The notes under the pieces are model-generated. The model searched no databases, was not told the DNA's origin, and saw only the letters and a list, made by a program, of their open reading frames with translations. From contig JACRAG010000399.1 in assembly GCA_016213455.1 (NCBI GenBank), positions 1 through 5,201 of the forward strand: 5,201 nucleotides of DNA. Reading direction: 5' to 3'. Below, in pieces: positions 1-5,201 of this stretch. A program made the position numbers and the translations under genes. Origin of the DNA: Anaerolineae bacterium. Lineage in GTDB: Bacteria > Chloroflexota > Anaerolineae > Anaerolineales > Anaerolineaceae. Positions within the stretch are counted from its first letter, which is position 1. The number at the start of each line of letters is the position of its first letter.

Positions 1-2
1 AC

Positions 3-617
3 GGTGTGCAAGCCATCGTCGATGTGATCCTGTCTTCGCCTGAGCCGGTCACACTGCTGTGCATTGGTCCAGCGCCCAACATCGCCGAAGCGCTGCGCCG
101 CGAACCGCGCATCGCCCAGAACGCACGCTTTGTGGGCATGCATGGCGCACTGCGCGAGGGTTACGGCGGCAGCCTGGCCGTCGTTCCCGAATACAACGTC
201 AAAGTGCACCCGGCGGACTGCCGCGCGGCATTCGAAGCACCCTGGCCCATCACCATCACCCCGCTGGACACCTGCGGAAAAATCATGCTCACCGGCGACC
301 TGTACCAACAGGTGCTGAACAGCCCCAATCCGGTGGCGCGCCTGGTGGTGGAGAATTACCGCATCTGGCGCAAGAACCAGAAGGCGGATTGGGCCAAAGA
401 CTTTGACGCCGCGCTCAGCAGCACCGTGCTCTATGACACGGTCGCCGTGTTCCTGTGCTTTTCGGAGCAATGGCTGGTGATGGAAGAACTGGGCGTGCGT
501 GTGGATGATCAAGGCTATACGCTCCTGGATGAAACCGCGCCGCGTATGCGCTGCGCCACCGCCTGGACGGATCTGTCGGCATTCGAACGTTTCCTGGTCA
601 AACGGCTTATTCACTAA
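3..617 (+). CDS. Nucleoside hydrolase (IUNH family), C-terminal part; 5' end outside window
   Basis: Family members hydrolyse the N-glycosidic bond of ribonucleosides to release base and ribose, usually in the cytoplasm for nucleoside salvage. The frame is open to the left window edge, so the N-terminus with the Ca-binding DxDxxxD motif is missing and the GTG at 6 is probably internal. Numbering from that GTG, I see PVTLLCIGPAPNIAEALR at 14-31 (family GPLTNIA segment), a glycine-rich stretch with GMHGALREGYGG at 44-55, PEYN at 61-64 (family AEFN, substrate-binding region), and PLDTC at 86-90 (family LDVT). LYD at 142-144 falls where many members carry a catalytic His followed by a Ca-binding Asp; here the His is replaced by Tyr. 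Substrate cannot be assigned. The gene ends 379 bases before cysK with a hairpin and a new promoter between, so it is probably not co-transcribed with cysK. Family confidence is high, exact activity low. Confidence 0.87.
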   Translation, partial: GVQAIVDVILSSPEPVTLLCIGPAPNIAEALRREPRIAQNARFVGMHGALREGYGGSLAVVPEYNVKVHPADCRAAFEAPWPITITPLDTCGKIMLTGDLYQQVLNSPNPVARLVVENYRIWRKNQKADWAKDFDAALSSTVLYDTVAVFLCFSEQWLVMEELGVRVDDQGYTLLDETAPRMRCATAWTDLSAFERFLVKRLIH

Positions 618-634
618 AACCCCATCATTTCACC

Positions 635-678
635 CAACGCATCCGCCGCCTCGCCAATGGGAGGCGGCGGATGCGTTG
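635..678 (+). terminator. 18-bp perfect hairpin after the nucleoside hydrolase gene
   Basis: Bases 635-652 (CAACGCATCCGCCGCCTC) and 661-678 are exact reverse complements, with an 8-base loop GCCAATGG. The hairpin starts 17 bases after the stop codon, the usual place for transcript 3'-end formation. It lacks the U-tract of a classical intrinsic terminator: the next bases are ATCAGCCC, and the nearest T-run is at 708-712. It may act as a U-independent terminator or as a 3'-end stabilising hairpin. The structure is certain, the function inferred. Confidence 0.6.
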
Positions 679-698
679 ATCAGCCCAGGGGTGATCAA
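676..698. repeat. Inverted repeat TTGATCA-N9-TGATCAA
   Basis: Bases 676-682 (TTGATCA) and 692-698 (TGATCAA) are exact reverse complements around GCCCAGGGG. The left arm overlaps the end of the preceding hairpin by three bases. It lies about 30 bases upstream of the -35 element of the cysK leader promoter, so it could be a regulator-binding site for that promoter or a second part of the upstream terminator. Nothing visible decides between these. Confidence 0.35.
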
Positions 699-729
699 AA
701 AATAACCTTTTTGAGCATTGCACAAACCC

Positions 730-757
730 TTGACACGCAATGTTTTGGCTCTATAAT
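730..757 (+). promoter_or_regulatory. Consensus sigma-70-type promoter of the cysK-cysE leader
   Basis: TTGACA at 730-735 and TATAAT at 752-757 are both perfect consensus hexamers separated by 16 bases. Expected transcription start is about 763-766, which coincides with the ATG at 766 of a short ORF, so the transcript would be leaderless or nearly so. About 230 bases of leader then precede cysK. No other comparably good promoter is seen between the hydrolase gene and cysK, so this is the likely promoter of the cysteine operon. Confidence 0.8.
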
Positions 758-765
758 CGAGATTA

Positions 766-846
766 ATGAAACAGAATTTGTCTGGATATATCGAACAAAT
801 AGCGTGCATGTGTCCGCGGCGGGGCCAGGTGACCCTGCCTCGCTAG
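766..846 (+). CDS. Putative 26-aa cysteine-containing leader peptide upstream of cysK
   Basis: The ORF runs from ATG at 766 to TAG at 844-846. The product begins MKQNLSGYIEQ, has IACMC at residues 12-16, and ends PRRGQVTLPR. Cys codons TGC (805-807) and TGT (811-813) flank a Met codon. The ATG lies 9 bases after the last base of a perfect TATAAT box and has no Shine-Dalgarno, so translation would be leaderless. The second Cys codon sits at the foot of the first hairpin (5' arm 810-824), and the stop codon lies within that hairpin. The likely role is a sensor of cysteinyl-tRNA supply rather than a working protein. Leaderless Cys-containing short ORFs acting as cysteine-responsive attenuators are known in mycobacteria, though those carry longer Cys runs. 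An internal ATG at 808 would give only 12 residues. Two Cys in 26 codons could arise by chance; position is the main support. Confidence 0.55.
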   Translation: MKQNLSGYIEQIACMCPRRGQVTLPR

Positions 847-861
847 ACACGCGCGTTTTTT
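810..861 (+). terminator. Hairpin 1 of the cysK leader: terminator-like stem with T6 tract
   Basis: The inner stem pairs 819-824 (GCGGGG) with 838-843 (CCTCGC, one G-U pair) and 826-829 (CAGG) with 834-837 (CCTG). It has a bulged C at 825 and a TGAC loop. An outer stem pairs 810-814 (GTGTC) with 846-850 (GACAC) across a small internal loop. GCGCG and then TTTTTT at 856-861 follow. The 5' arm overlaps the Cys codons of the leader ORF and the 3' side contains its stop codon, so a ribosome on the ORF would control folding. It is either an attenuator terminator or the protector hairpin for the next one. Confidence 0.55.
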
Positions 862-875
862 GTAACGGCAAGTTT

Positions 876-964
876 CCAGCAGGACGAAGGCAGCGGACCA
901 CAGCCCCGCAGTATTGTGTAAGATGGGCATCGCTGTCTTTTTGTTTTCCTGCTGGTTTTTGTTT
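876..964 (+). terminator. Hairpin 2 of the cysK leader: long stem with T5GT3 tract
   Basis: The outer stem is a perfect 9-bp match, CCAGCAGGA (876-884) with TCCTGCTGG (947-955), followed at once by TTTTTGTTT (956-964). A second stem pairs 887-895 (AAGGCAGCG) with 931-939 (CGCTGTCTT), nine pairs including one G-U. A third, GCCC 903-906 with GGGC 925-928, can close the top; CACA 899-902 with TGTG 915-918 is a competing alternative. This is a good intrinsic-terminator shape 32 bases before the cysK start. If it works, most transcripts would stop before cysK unless the fold is disrupted, which is the logic of an attenuator. Confidence 0.6.
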
Positions 965-996
965 AAATTCAACCTCACTCAAGGAGTTTTGACCTT

Positions 997-1935
997 ATGC
1001 GTATCGCCAACAACGCCACCGAATTGATCGGCAACACGCCGCTGGTTCGCCTCAACCGCATCGCTGCCGAAGCCGGCGCACTCGCCACTGTCGCCGCCAA
1101 ACTGGAATTCTACAACCCCGCCCACTCGGTCAAAGACCGCATCGGCGTCGCCATGATCAACGCCGCTGAACAGGCTGGAAAGCTGAAGCCCGATACGATC
1201 ATCCTCGAGCCGACCTCCGGCAATACCGGCATCGCCCTGGCTTTTGTCGCCGCCGCACGCGGATACAAATGCACCCTGGTCATGCCCGAAACGATGAGCA
1301 AGGAGCGCCGCATGCTGCTGCGCGCTTACGGCGCAGACCTGATCCTGACCCCCGGGTCGGAAGGCATGGCGGGCGCCATTCGTAAAGCCGAAGAGCTGGC
1401 AGCCAGCGATTCGCGCTATTTCATCCCGCAGCAGTTCAAGAACCCCGCCAACCCTGAAATCCACCGCAAGACCACCGCGGAAGAGATCTGGGCAGACACC
1501 GACGGGCAGGTGGATTTTGTCGTGTCGGGCATTGGCACCGGCGGGACCATCACCGGTATCGGTGAGGTGCTCAAAGCGCGCCGCCCCTCGCTCAAGATGA
1601 TCGCCGTCGAGCCGGACGCTTCGCCGGTGCTCTCCGGCGGGCAAAAAGGCCCGCATCCCATCCAGGGCATTGGCGCCGGGTTTGTCCCCGACGTGCTCAA
1701 TACGCACATTTATGATGAAATCATCCGCGTCAAAGCCGACGACGCCTTCGCCACCGCGCGCAAGATGGCGAAAATGGAAGGCCTGCTGGTGGGCATCTCC
1801 TCCGGTGCGGCTACCTGGGCTGCCCTGCAGGTGGCTGCCCGCCCCGAAAACGCGGGTAAATTGATTGTGACCATCATCCCCTCGTTCGGCGAGCGCTACC
1901 TTTCCACCGCACTGTTCGCCGACCTGGCGGATTAG
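997..1935 (+). CDS. cysK: Cysteine synthase A (O-acetylserine sulfhydrylase), PLP-dependent
   Basis: It catalyses O-acetyl-L-serine + sulfide to L-cysteine + acetate in the cytoplasm, the last step of cysteine synthesis. The 312 residues are full length for the family. K46 in [11 protein letters not shown] (40-50) is the Schiff-base lysine. TSGNTG at 73-78 is the substrate loop, with N76 expected to contact the PLP ring oxygen. GTGGTITG at 180-187 is the PLP phosphate loop. SSGAA at 268-272 supplies the serine near the PLP ring nitrogen. The segments [19 protein letters not shown] and [10 protein letters not shown] are typical of the CysK1 branch best known in actinobacteria, which argues against cystathionine beta-synthase or CysM. 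The ATG start has AAGGAG at 981-986, 10 bases upstream. cysE follows after 47 bases with no clear terminator, so the two form an operon. Expression is probably governed by the structured leader upstream. Confidence 0.97.
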   Translation: MRIANNATELIGNTPLVRLNRIAAEAGALATVAAKLEFYNPAHSVKDRIGVAMINAAEQAGKLKPDTIILEPTSGNTGIALAFVAAARGYKCTLVMPETMSKERRMLLRAYGADLILTPGSEGMAGAIRKAEELAASDSRYFIPQQFKNPANPEIHRKTTAEEIWADTDGQVDFVVSGIGTGGTITGIGEVLKARRPSLKMIAVEPDASPVLSGGQKGPHPIQGIGAGFVPDVLNTHIYDEIIRVKADDAFATARKMAKMEGLLVGISSGAATWAALQVAARPENAGKLIVTIIPSFGERYLSTALFADLAD

Positions 1936-1982
1936 CTTTTTCGCCGTCCCTGCCCGGTTGGGAACGGGGAAAAGAGGATGCC

Positions 1983-2816
1983 ATGGCAATCAAATTTTTC
2001 AGACTCATGCGTGAAGATAACCGCTCGGTGTTCGAAAGAGACACGGCGGCGCGCAGCACTTTCGAAATTCTGGTCAGCTATCCAGGCCTCCACGCCGTTT
2101 GGGGACACCGCATCACCCACTGGATGTGGAAACGCAACATGAAAACCCTGGCGCGCTGGACTTCGCATATCATGCGCTTCCTGACCGGCATCGAAATTCA
2201 CCCCGGCGCAACCCTGGGCGACAGCTTTTTCATTGACCACGGCATGGGCGTGGTGATCGGTGAAACCGCCGAAGTGGGTAAGAACGTGACGCTCTATCAC
2301 GGCGTGACCCTGGGTGGAACCAGCCTTGCCAAAGGCAAACGTCACCCCACCCTGGAAGACAACGTAGTGGTGGGCGCGGGCGCTAAAATCCTCGGCGCCA
2401 TCACCATCGGCGAAGGCAGTCGTATCGGCGCCAACGCGGTGGTGGTCAAATCCGTACCGCCCAACTCGGTGGTGGTTGGCGTGCCGGGCCAGGTGGTGGT
2501 GCGCACCCAGCCCCACGATGCCAGCCCGGACCTGAACCACTCCAACCTGCCCGACACCATCGGCAACACGGTGGCAGTGTTGGTGGAACGGGTCGAGTCG
2601 CTGGAACGGGCGTTGAAAGCCGGCGTGCCGCACACCCTGGTGGGCAGCAGTGACCGGATTGAACAGCTCGAATCGGAGCTGCGCGTGCACATGCTGGATC
2701 ACCCGCACATTCCAGCCAACGGTAAAAACGGGAAGAATGGCACGGAACCCCACGAACACGCCCTGCCCCACCGCGACGACCAGGGATACTGGCACGAACA
2801 GGACTTCACCATTTAG
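1983..2816 (+). CDS. cysE: Serine O-acetyltransferase with long C-terminal extension
   Basis: It transfers acetyl from acetyl-CoA to L-serine, giving the O-acetylserine used by CysK. The N-terminal region is short (about 70 residues), as in Gram-positive SATs, followed by a left-handed beta-helix of hexapeptide repeats at about 70-170. E71 (EIHPG) and H86 (FIDHG) occupy the catalytic acid and base positions; Glu instead of Asp at the first is usual in the short class. GETAEVG 93-99, HGVTLGGTS 106-114, KRHP 119-122 and GAGAKILG 131-138 are the family signatures. After about 172, where typical short SATs nearly end, there are about 105 extra residues. They comprise possible short helices (about 196-212 and 222-236), a hydrophilic NGKNGKNG segment (246-253), a His-rich stretch, and the terminus EQDFTI. 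The final Ile fits the SAT tail that docks in the CysK active site. The start is set by AGAGG at 1973-1977, 5 bases before ATG. Confidence 0.95.
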   Translation: MAIKFFRLMREDNRSVFERDTAARSTFEILVSYPGLHAVWGHRITHWMWKRNMKTLARWTSHIMRFLTGIEIHPGATLGDSFFIDHGMGVVIGETAEVGKNVTLYHGVTLGGTSLAKGKRHPTLEDNVVVGAGAKILGAITIGEGSRIGANAVVVKSVPPNSVVVGVPGQVVVRTQPHDASPDLNHSNLPDTIGNTVAVLVERVESLERALKAGVPHTLVGSSDRIEQLESELRVHMLDHPHIPANGKNGKNGTEPHEHALPHRDDQGYWHEQDFTI

Positions 2817-2818
2817 AC

Positions 2819-2852
2819 ATCAAAACCGCCCTCGATCGAGGGCGGTTTTGAT
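2819..2852. terminator. Bidirectional terminator between cysE and lpdA
   Basis: The 34 bases form a perfect palindrome: a 15-bp stem (2819-2833 with 2838-2852) and a GATC loop. The GC core CCGCCCTC/GAGGGCGG is flanked by AAAA on the left and TTTT on the right, so each strand reads as a GC-rich hairpin running into U residues. It begins two bases after the cysE stop and ends 17 bases before the lpdA stop on the other strand, so it can end both convergent transcripts. Confidence 0.9.
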
Positions 2853-2869
2853 AGATTGAGCTGTTCAGC

Positions 2870-4267
2870 TCAAATGTGAATGGCGTGTCCTTCAGCCGCC
2901 TCTGCCGCTTCCATCAGCACCTCGCTCAAGGACGGGTGCGCGTGGATATTGCGCGCGATCTCGCTGATGGTCAGCTCATTGCGCTGCGCCAGGGTCAGCT
3001 CCGGCAGCAGTTCGGTCACTTCGGGACCGATCATGTGCGCGCCGAGGATCTCCCCGTATTTTTCATCAGTGATGATCTTGACGAAACCGCCGTAGTCGCC
3101 CAATCCCAGCGCCTTGCCATTGGGCTGGAAGGGGAAGCGCCCCACCTTGACCGCATAGCCCTGCTCTTTGGCTTGCGCTTCGGTCAAACCAAAGGAGGCG
3201 ATCTGGGGATTGCAGTAGGTTGCGCGCGGCACCATGGTGTAATTGATCGTCACCGTCTCCGCGCCCGCGATGTTCTCGGCGCAGATGATGCCCATGGCGG
3301 AGGCAACATGCGCCAGCAGCAGCTTGCCGGTCAGGTCGCCAATCGCCCAGATGCCCGGCACGTTGGTCGCCATGCGCTCGTCCACTTCCACAAAGCCGCG
3401 CTGGTTCATTGCCACGCCCAGCTCTTCCAAGCCGAAGCCTTTGGAGTTGGGTTTGAAGCCGATCGCCATCAAAGCCTGTTCAGCCTCCAGCACCTGTTCG
3501 CCGTTTGGCCCGCTGACCTTCACGCGCACACCCGCGTCGGTGGTCTCCACCGACTGCACCCGGTGTCCAGCCAGCACTTTGATCTTGCGTTTCTCGAAAT
3601 TCTTGGTCAGTTCAGCACTGACTTCCTCGTCTTCCAGCGGCACGATGCGCGGCAGCATTTCCACAATGCTCACTTCGCTGCCATAGGCGTTCCACACCGT
3701 GGCGAACTCCACACCAATCGCCCCGCCGCCAATAATTACCACAGACTTGGGCAGCTTGGTTTGCAGGATGGCTTCCCAATAGGTGACCACTTTCTCGCCG
3801 TCCACGTTGACGCCCGGGATCGAGACCGTCGAGGCGCCGGTGGCAAGAATGATGTTCCTGGCTTTCAATTCACTGACCTTGCCGTCCTTGTCGGTCACCT
3901 GTACGGTGTCGCGGGCGGTCAGGCGCGCCGCGCCCATGTGCACGTCAATGTTGTTTTTCTTCATCAGGAAACCCACGCCGCGCGTCAGGCGGTCCGAAAC
4001 GGACCGGCTGCGTTTGACGGCAACGCCGAAATCCAGCTGCAGGTTATCGAAGGAAAAACCAAACTCCTTGCCGCGTTCGCGCAGCGTATGTGCGACTTCG
4101 GCATTCTTCAACAACGATTTTGAAGGGATGCAGCCCACATTCAGGCACACCCCACCCAGCCACTGTTTGTCCACAATGGCTGTCTTAAGGCCCAACTGCG
4201 AAGCTCGCACCGCGGCTACATATCCACCGGGTCCGGCGCCAACCACAACGACATCGTAATCGCTCAT
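2870..4267 (-). CDS. lpdA: Dihydrolipoamide dehydrogenase (E3), FAD/NAD-linked disulfide oxidoreductase
   Basis: It reoxidises dihydrolipoyl groups of 2-oxoacid dehydrogenase complexes or the glycine cleavage system, passing electrons through FAD to NAD+. The 465 residues match the family length. GAGPGG at 10-15 is the FAD dinucleotide fold, with D33 at its acidic ribose position (Glu in many homologues). C41 and C46 in CLNVGCIPSK form the redox disulfide. GGGAIG at 180-185 with E203 is the NAD fold and favours NAD over NADP. AIGD at 308-311 is the second FAD contact. H444 and E449 in HAHPSLSE form the interface His-Glu pair, which separates E3 from mercuric reductase. A GAGGGA Shine-Dalgarno lies at 4276-4271, just before ATG. 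No E1, E2 or glycine cleavage gene is in the window, so the partner complex is unknown. The mgtC-like gene lies 83 bases upstream on the same strand. Confidence 0.96.
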   Translation of the reverse strand: MSDYDVVVVGAGPGGYVAAVRASQLGLKTAIVDKQWLGGVCLNVGCIPSKSLLKNAEVAHTLRERGKEFGFSFDNLQLDFGVAVKRSRSVSDRLTRGVGFLMKKNNIDVHMGAARLTARDTVQVTDKDGKVSELKARNIILATGASTVSIPGVNVDGEKVVTYWEAILQTKLPKSVVIIGGGAIGVEFATVWNAYGSEVSIVEMLPRIVPLEDEEVSAELTKNFEKRKIKVLAGHRVQSVETTDAGVRVKVSGPNGEQVLEAEQALMAIGFKPNSKGFGLEELGVAMNQRGFVEVDERMATNVPGIWAIGDLTGKLLLAHVASAMGIICAENIAGAETVTINYTMVPRATYCNPQIASFGLTEAQAKEQGYAVKVGRFPFQPNGKALGLGDYGGFVKIITDEKYGEILGAHMIGPEVTELLPELTLAQRNELTISEIARNIHAHPSLSEVLMEAAEAAEGHAIHI

Positions 4268-4302
4268 ACATCCCTCATTTTGGCTCTAAATAGATGAAAC
4301 AT

Positions 4303-4311
4303 AGCATACCA
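4303..4311 (-). promoter_or_regulatory. Possible extended -10 element for lpdA
   Basis: Read on the minus strand, this is TGGTATGCT, an extended -10 motif (TGn before TATGCT, 4 of 6 to consensus), 36 bases before the lpdA ATG. A TTGATG lies upstream but at a 20-base spacing, so no good -35 supports it. The 83-base gap to the upstream gene leaves room for a separate promoter, but co-transcription is equally possible. Confidence 0.25.
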
Positions 4312-4350
4312 CACACTCGAAAACATCACATCAACCTGCAGAAGCCTGGT

Positions 4351-5001
4351 TTATTCATACCGCACCGCGCGCACACCGTCCAGCGCGCCTAACATATCCG
4401 CCAGGTTTTCCACAGAATGTTCCTTGCGCAGATGAATCACCCCCTGGATGCGAATGCGTTGACGGCGAACCTGCCGGTAAACCCGGAAGGTATCCACATG
4501 CTGCGCATGCTCTTCCAAAATCTGGCGTACGGTGCGGGTCACCCCCGGACGGTCCGCCGCGATCAAGCTGATTTGGAGCGGCGCGCGAACCGGGTTCAGG
4601 CGGGCTTCCAGAATGTTCAACAACCGCAGCACCACCAGCAGCAGAATGGTCACGCCTGCGGCTGCCCAATAATACCCGGCGCCGACCGCAAGGCCCACCA
4701 CCGCCATGGTCCACAAGGAGGTCGCTGTGGTCAGGCCTTTGACGTTGGGGCCAAAGCGCAGAATGGCCCCGGCTCCCAAAAAGCCAATTCCGGAGAGTAC
4801 CTGGGCTGCCAGGCGAGCCGGGTCGCCACTTGCGTCGGATAGATTAATGGAGAGCGTCATCGCCAATGCCGAACCCGATACCAGGATGATGTGGGTTCGC
4901 AATCCGGCAGGTTGATTCTGACGTTCGCGCTCCAGCCCGACCAGCGCGCCCAACCCGGCACCGATCAATACGCGCAGCAGCATAAACCATTCGGGGATCA
5001 T
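4351..5001 (-). CDS. MgtC/SapB-family inner-membrane protein with C-terminal ACT-like domain
   Basis: The N-terminal domain (about 1-132) has four or five hydrophobic segments (about 4-22, 37-53, 66-82, 96-112, 113-130). It carries the family motifs GLERERQ 22-28, PAGLRTH 31-37, GIGFLGAGAI 71-80 and GLTTAT 89-94. The soluble part (about 140-216) has the beta-alpha-beta pattern of the ACT-like domain of the longer MgtC proteins. MgtC is linked to survival at low magnesium and to control of F-type ATP synthase in Salmonella; many environmental homologues have no known role, so I give no symbol. I chose ATG at 5001 because GGAGG (5010-5006) sits 4 bases upstream and the product (216 aa) starts like its family. 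An in-frame GTG at 5055 would add 18 residues without a good Shine-Dalgarno. Confidence 0.9.
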   Translation of the reverse strand: MIPEWFMLLRVLIGAGLGALVGLERERQNQPAGLRTHIILVSGSALAMTLSINLSDASGDPARLAAQVLSGIGFLGAGAILRFGPNVKGLTTATSLWTMAVVGLAVGAGYYWAAAGVTILLLVVLRLLNILEARLNPVRAPLQISLIAADRPGVTRTVRQILEEHAQHVDTFRVYRQVRRQRIRIQGVIHLRKEHSVENLADMLGALDGVRAVRYE

Positions 5002-5070
5002 TCGCCCTCCGGAGAGCAGCCCGGTGAATGCAGGAGAATTCGCGCACAAAATCACCGGCTACCTTAAGAA

Positions 5071-5099
5071 ATTGTAATCAGGTTTGGATCAAAGTGCAA
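5071..5099 (-). promoter_or_regulatory. Putative promoter of the MgtC-family gene
   Basis: On the minus strand, TTGCAC (5099-5094) and TACAAT (5076-5071) are separated by 17 bases. The -10 matches consensus at 5 of 6 positions, the -35 at only 3. Transcription would start near 5064, leaving a leader of about 63 bases before the ATG at 5001. That is too short for a known Mg2+-sensing riboswitch plus expression platform. The rest of the window (5100-5201) shows no supported gene or site. Confidence 0.45.
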
Positions 5100-5201
5100 T
5101 CCCGTCCCGGCTGACCTCCCAGGGTTATTCGCACACTTAACGAATCGCCCCGGCATCGCCGCATCGTAACTTGACAATCACGGGGTTTGGGGTATTGGGC
5201 C

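Larger units (their letters stand above)
764..996 (+). promoter_or_regulatory. Structured leader of the cysK-cysE operon (putative cysteine attenuator)
   Basis: About 230 bases of transcribed leader hold, in order, a 26-codon ORF with two Cys codons (766-846), a hairpin with a T6 tract (810-861), and a long hairpin with a T5GT3 tract (876-964). The cysK Shine-Dalgarno AAGGAG follows at 981-986. I searched by eye for SAM-I, T-box (TGGNACC core) and cobalamin riboswitch signatures and found no convincing match; GCCAGGTGACCCTGCC at 824-839 only superficially resembles a B12 box. Two candidate alternative pairings link the hairpins: CCTGC 834-838 with GCAGG 879-883, and CTGCCT 835-840 with AGGCAG 888-893. 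The order resembles amino-acid attenuators of biosynthetic operons; the cysteine response is inferred. Confidence 0.55.

Noticed and set aside
819..843. Cobalamin-riboswitch-like box (GCCAGGTGACCCTGCC)
   Set aside because: It has an extra base relative to the B12 box. The ~55 bases of upstream leader are too short for the conserved core, which is not seen.
657..992. Plus-strand 111-codon frame across the cysK leader
   Set aside because: It starts in the loop of the hydrolase terminator hairpin, upstream of the promoter, and spans both leader hairpins; no Shine-Dalgarno and no family resemblance.
764..996. T-box or SAM riboswitch in the cysK leader
   Set aside because: No TGGNACC T-box core, AGTA-box/specifier arrangement or SAM-I core could be found by eye, although the gene context would suit either.
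923..1027. 34-codon ORF from ATG 923 overlapping the cysK start
   Set aside because: Its Phe/Leu-rich sequence comes from the T-rich terminator tracts. There is no Shine-Dalgarno, and it runs out of frame into cysK.
979..1989. 336-codon open frame on the minus strand across cysK
   Set aside because: It lies wholly opposite a clear cysK. Its protein has no recognisable motif and a composition typical of antisense GC-rich frames.
1932..2795. 287-codon open frame on the minus strand across cysE
   Set aside because: Antisense shadow of cysE, rich in His, Val and Gly as expected from reverse reading; no start signal or family features.
2876..4123. 415-codon open frame on the plus strand across lpdA
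   Set aside because: Antisense of an intact lpdA with all catalytic motifs. The plus-strand product is rich in His, Arg and Gln without domains.
4332..4351. AACC...GGTT inverted repeat after the MgtC-family gene as a terminator
   Set aside because: Only four consecutive base pairs form before mismatches, with no U-tract on the minus strand.
5171..5198. TTGACA at 5171-5176 on the plus strand as a promoter
   Set aside because: The only -10 candidate at suitable spacing is TATTGG (5193-5198), a poor match, and the window ends before any gene.

Overview
The window looks like a chromosomal fragment from a GC-rich bacterium that uses a standard sigma-70-type promoter. No marker gene fixes the taxon. 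The CysK is, from memory, strikingly like actinobacterial CysK1 proteins (motifs [40 protein letters not shown]). The general style (short-form CysE, MgtC/SapB protein, lone lipoamide dehydrogenase) would also suit Chloroflexota such as Anaerolineae. I lean to Chloroflexota with low certainty. There is no sign of phage, insertion sequences, CRISPR, tRNA or rRNA.

Layout. Positions 3-617 (+) hold the C-terminal part of a nucleoside hydrolase, cut by the window edge and followed by a strong hairpin. Positions 618-996 are a 379-base region with no conventional gene but rich in regulatory signals. They hold a consensus promoter (TTGACA-N16-TATAAT), an apparently leaderless 26-codon ORF with a Cys-Met-Cys run, and two successive hairpins each followed by a U-tract. 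Positions 997-2816 (+) hold cysK and cysE, the two enzymes that make cysteine from serine and sulfide. A perfect 34-base palindrome then acts as a terminator shared with the convergent lpdA (2870-4267, -). Upstream of lpdA on the same strand lies an MgtC/SapB-family membrane protein gene (4351-5001, -), with a plausible promoter at 5071-5099. The last ~100 bases show nothing convincing.

How the genes work together. CysE acetylates serine and CysK replaces the acetyl group with sulfide. The CysE C-terminus ends in isoleucine, the residue that in studied cysteine synthase complexes inserts into the CysK active site. The most interesting element is the cysK leader. Its arrangement (promoter, short ORF with Cys codons at the foot of a hairpin, terminators, then cysteine biosynthesis genes) fits cysteine-responsive attenuation. 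The ORF, promoter and hairpins are read directly from the sequence; the regulatory mechanism is inference.
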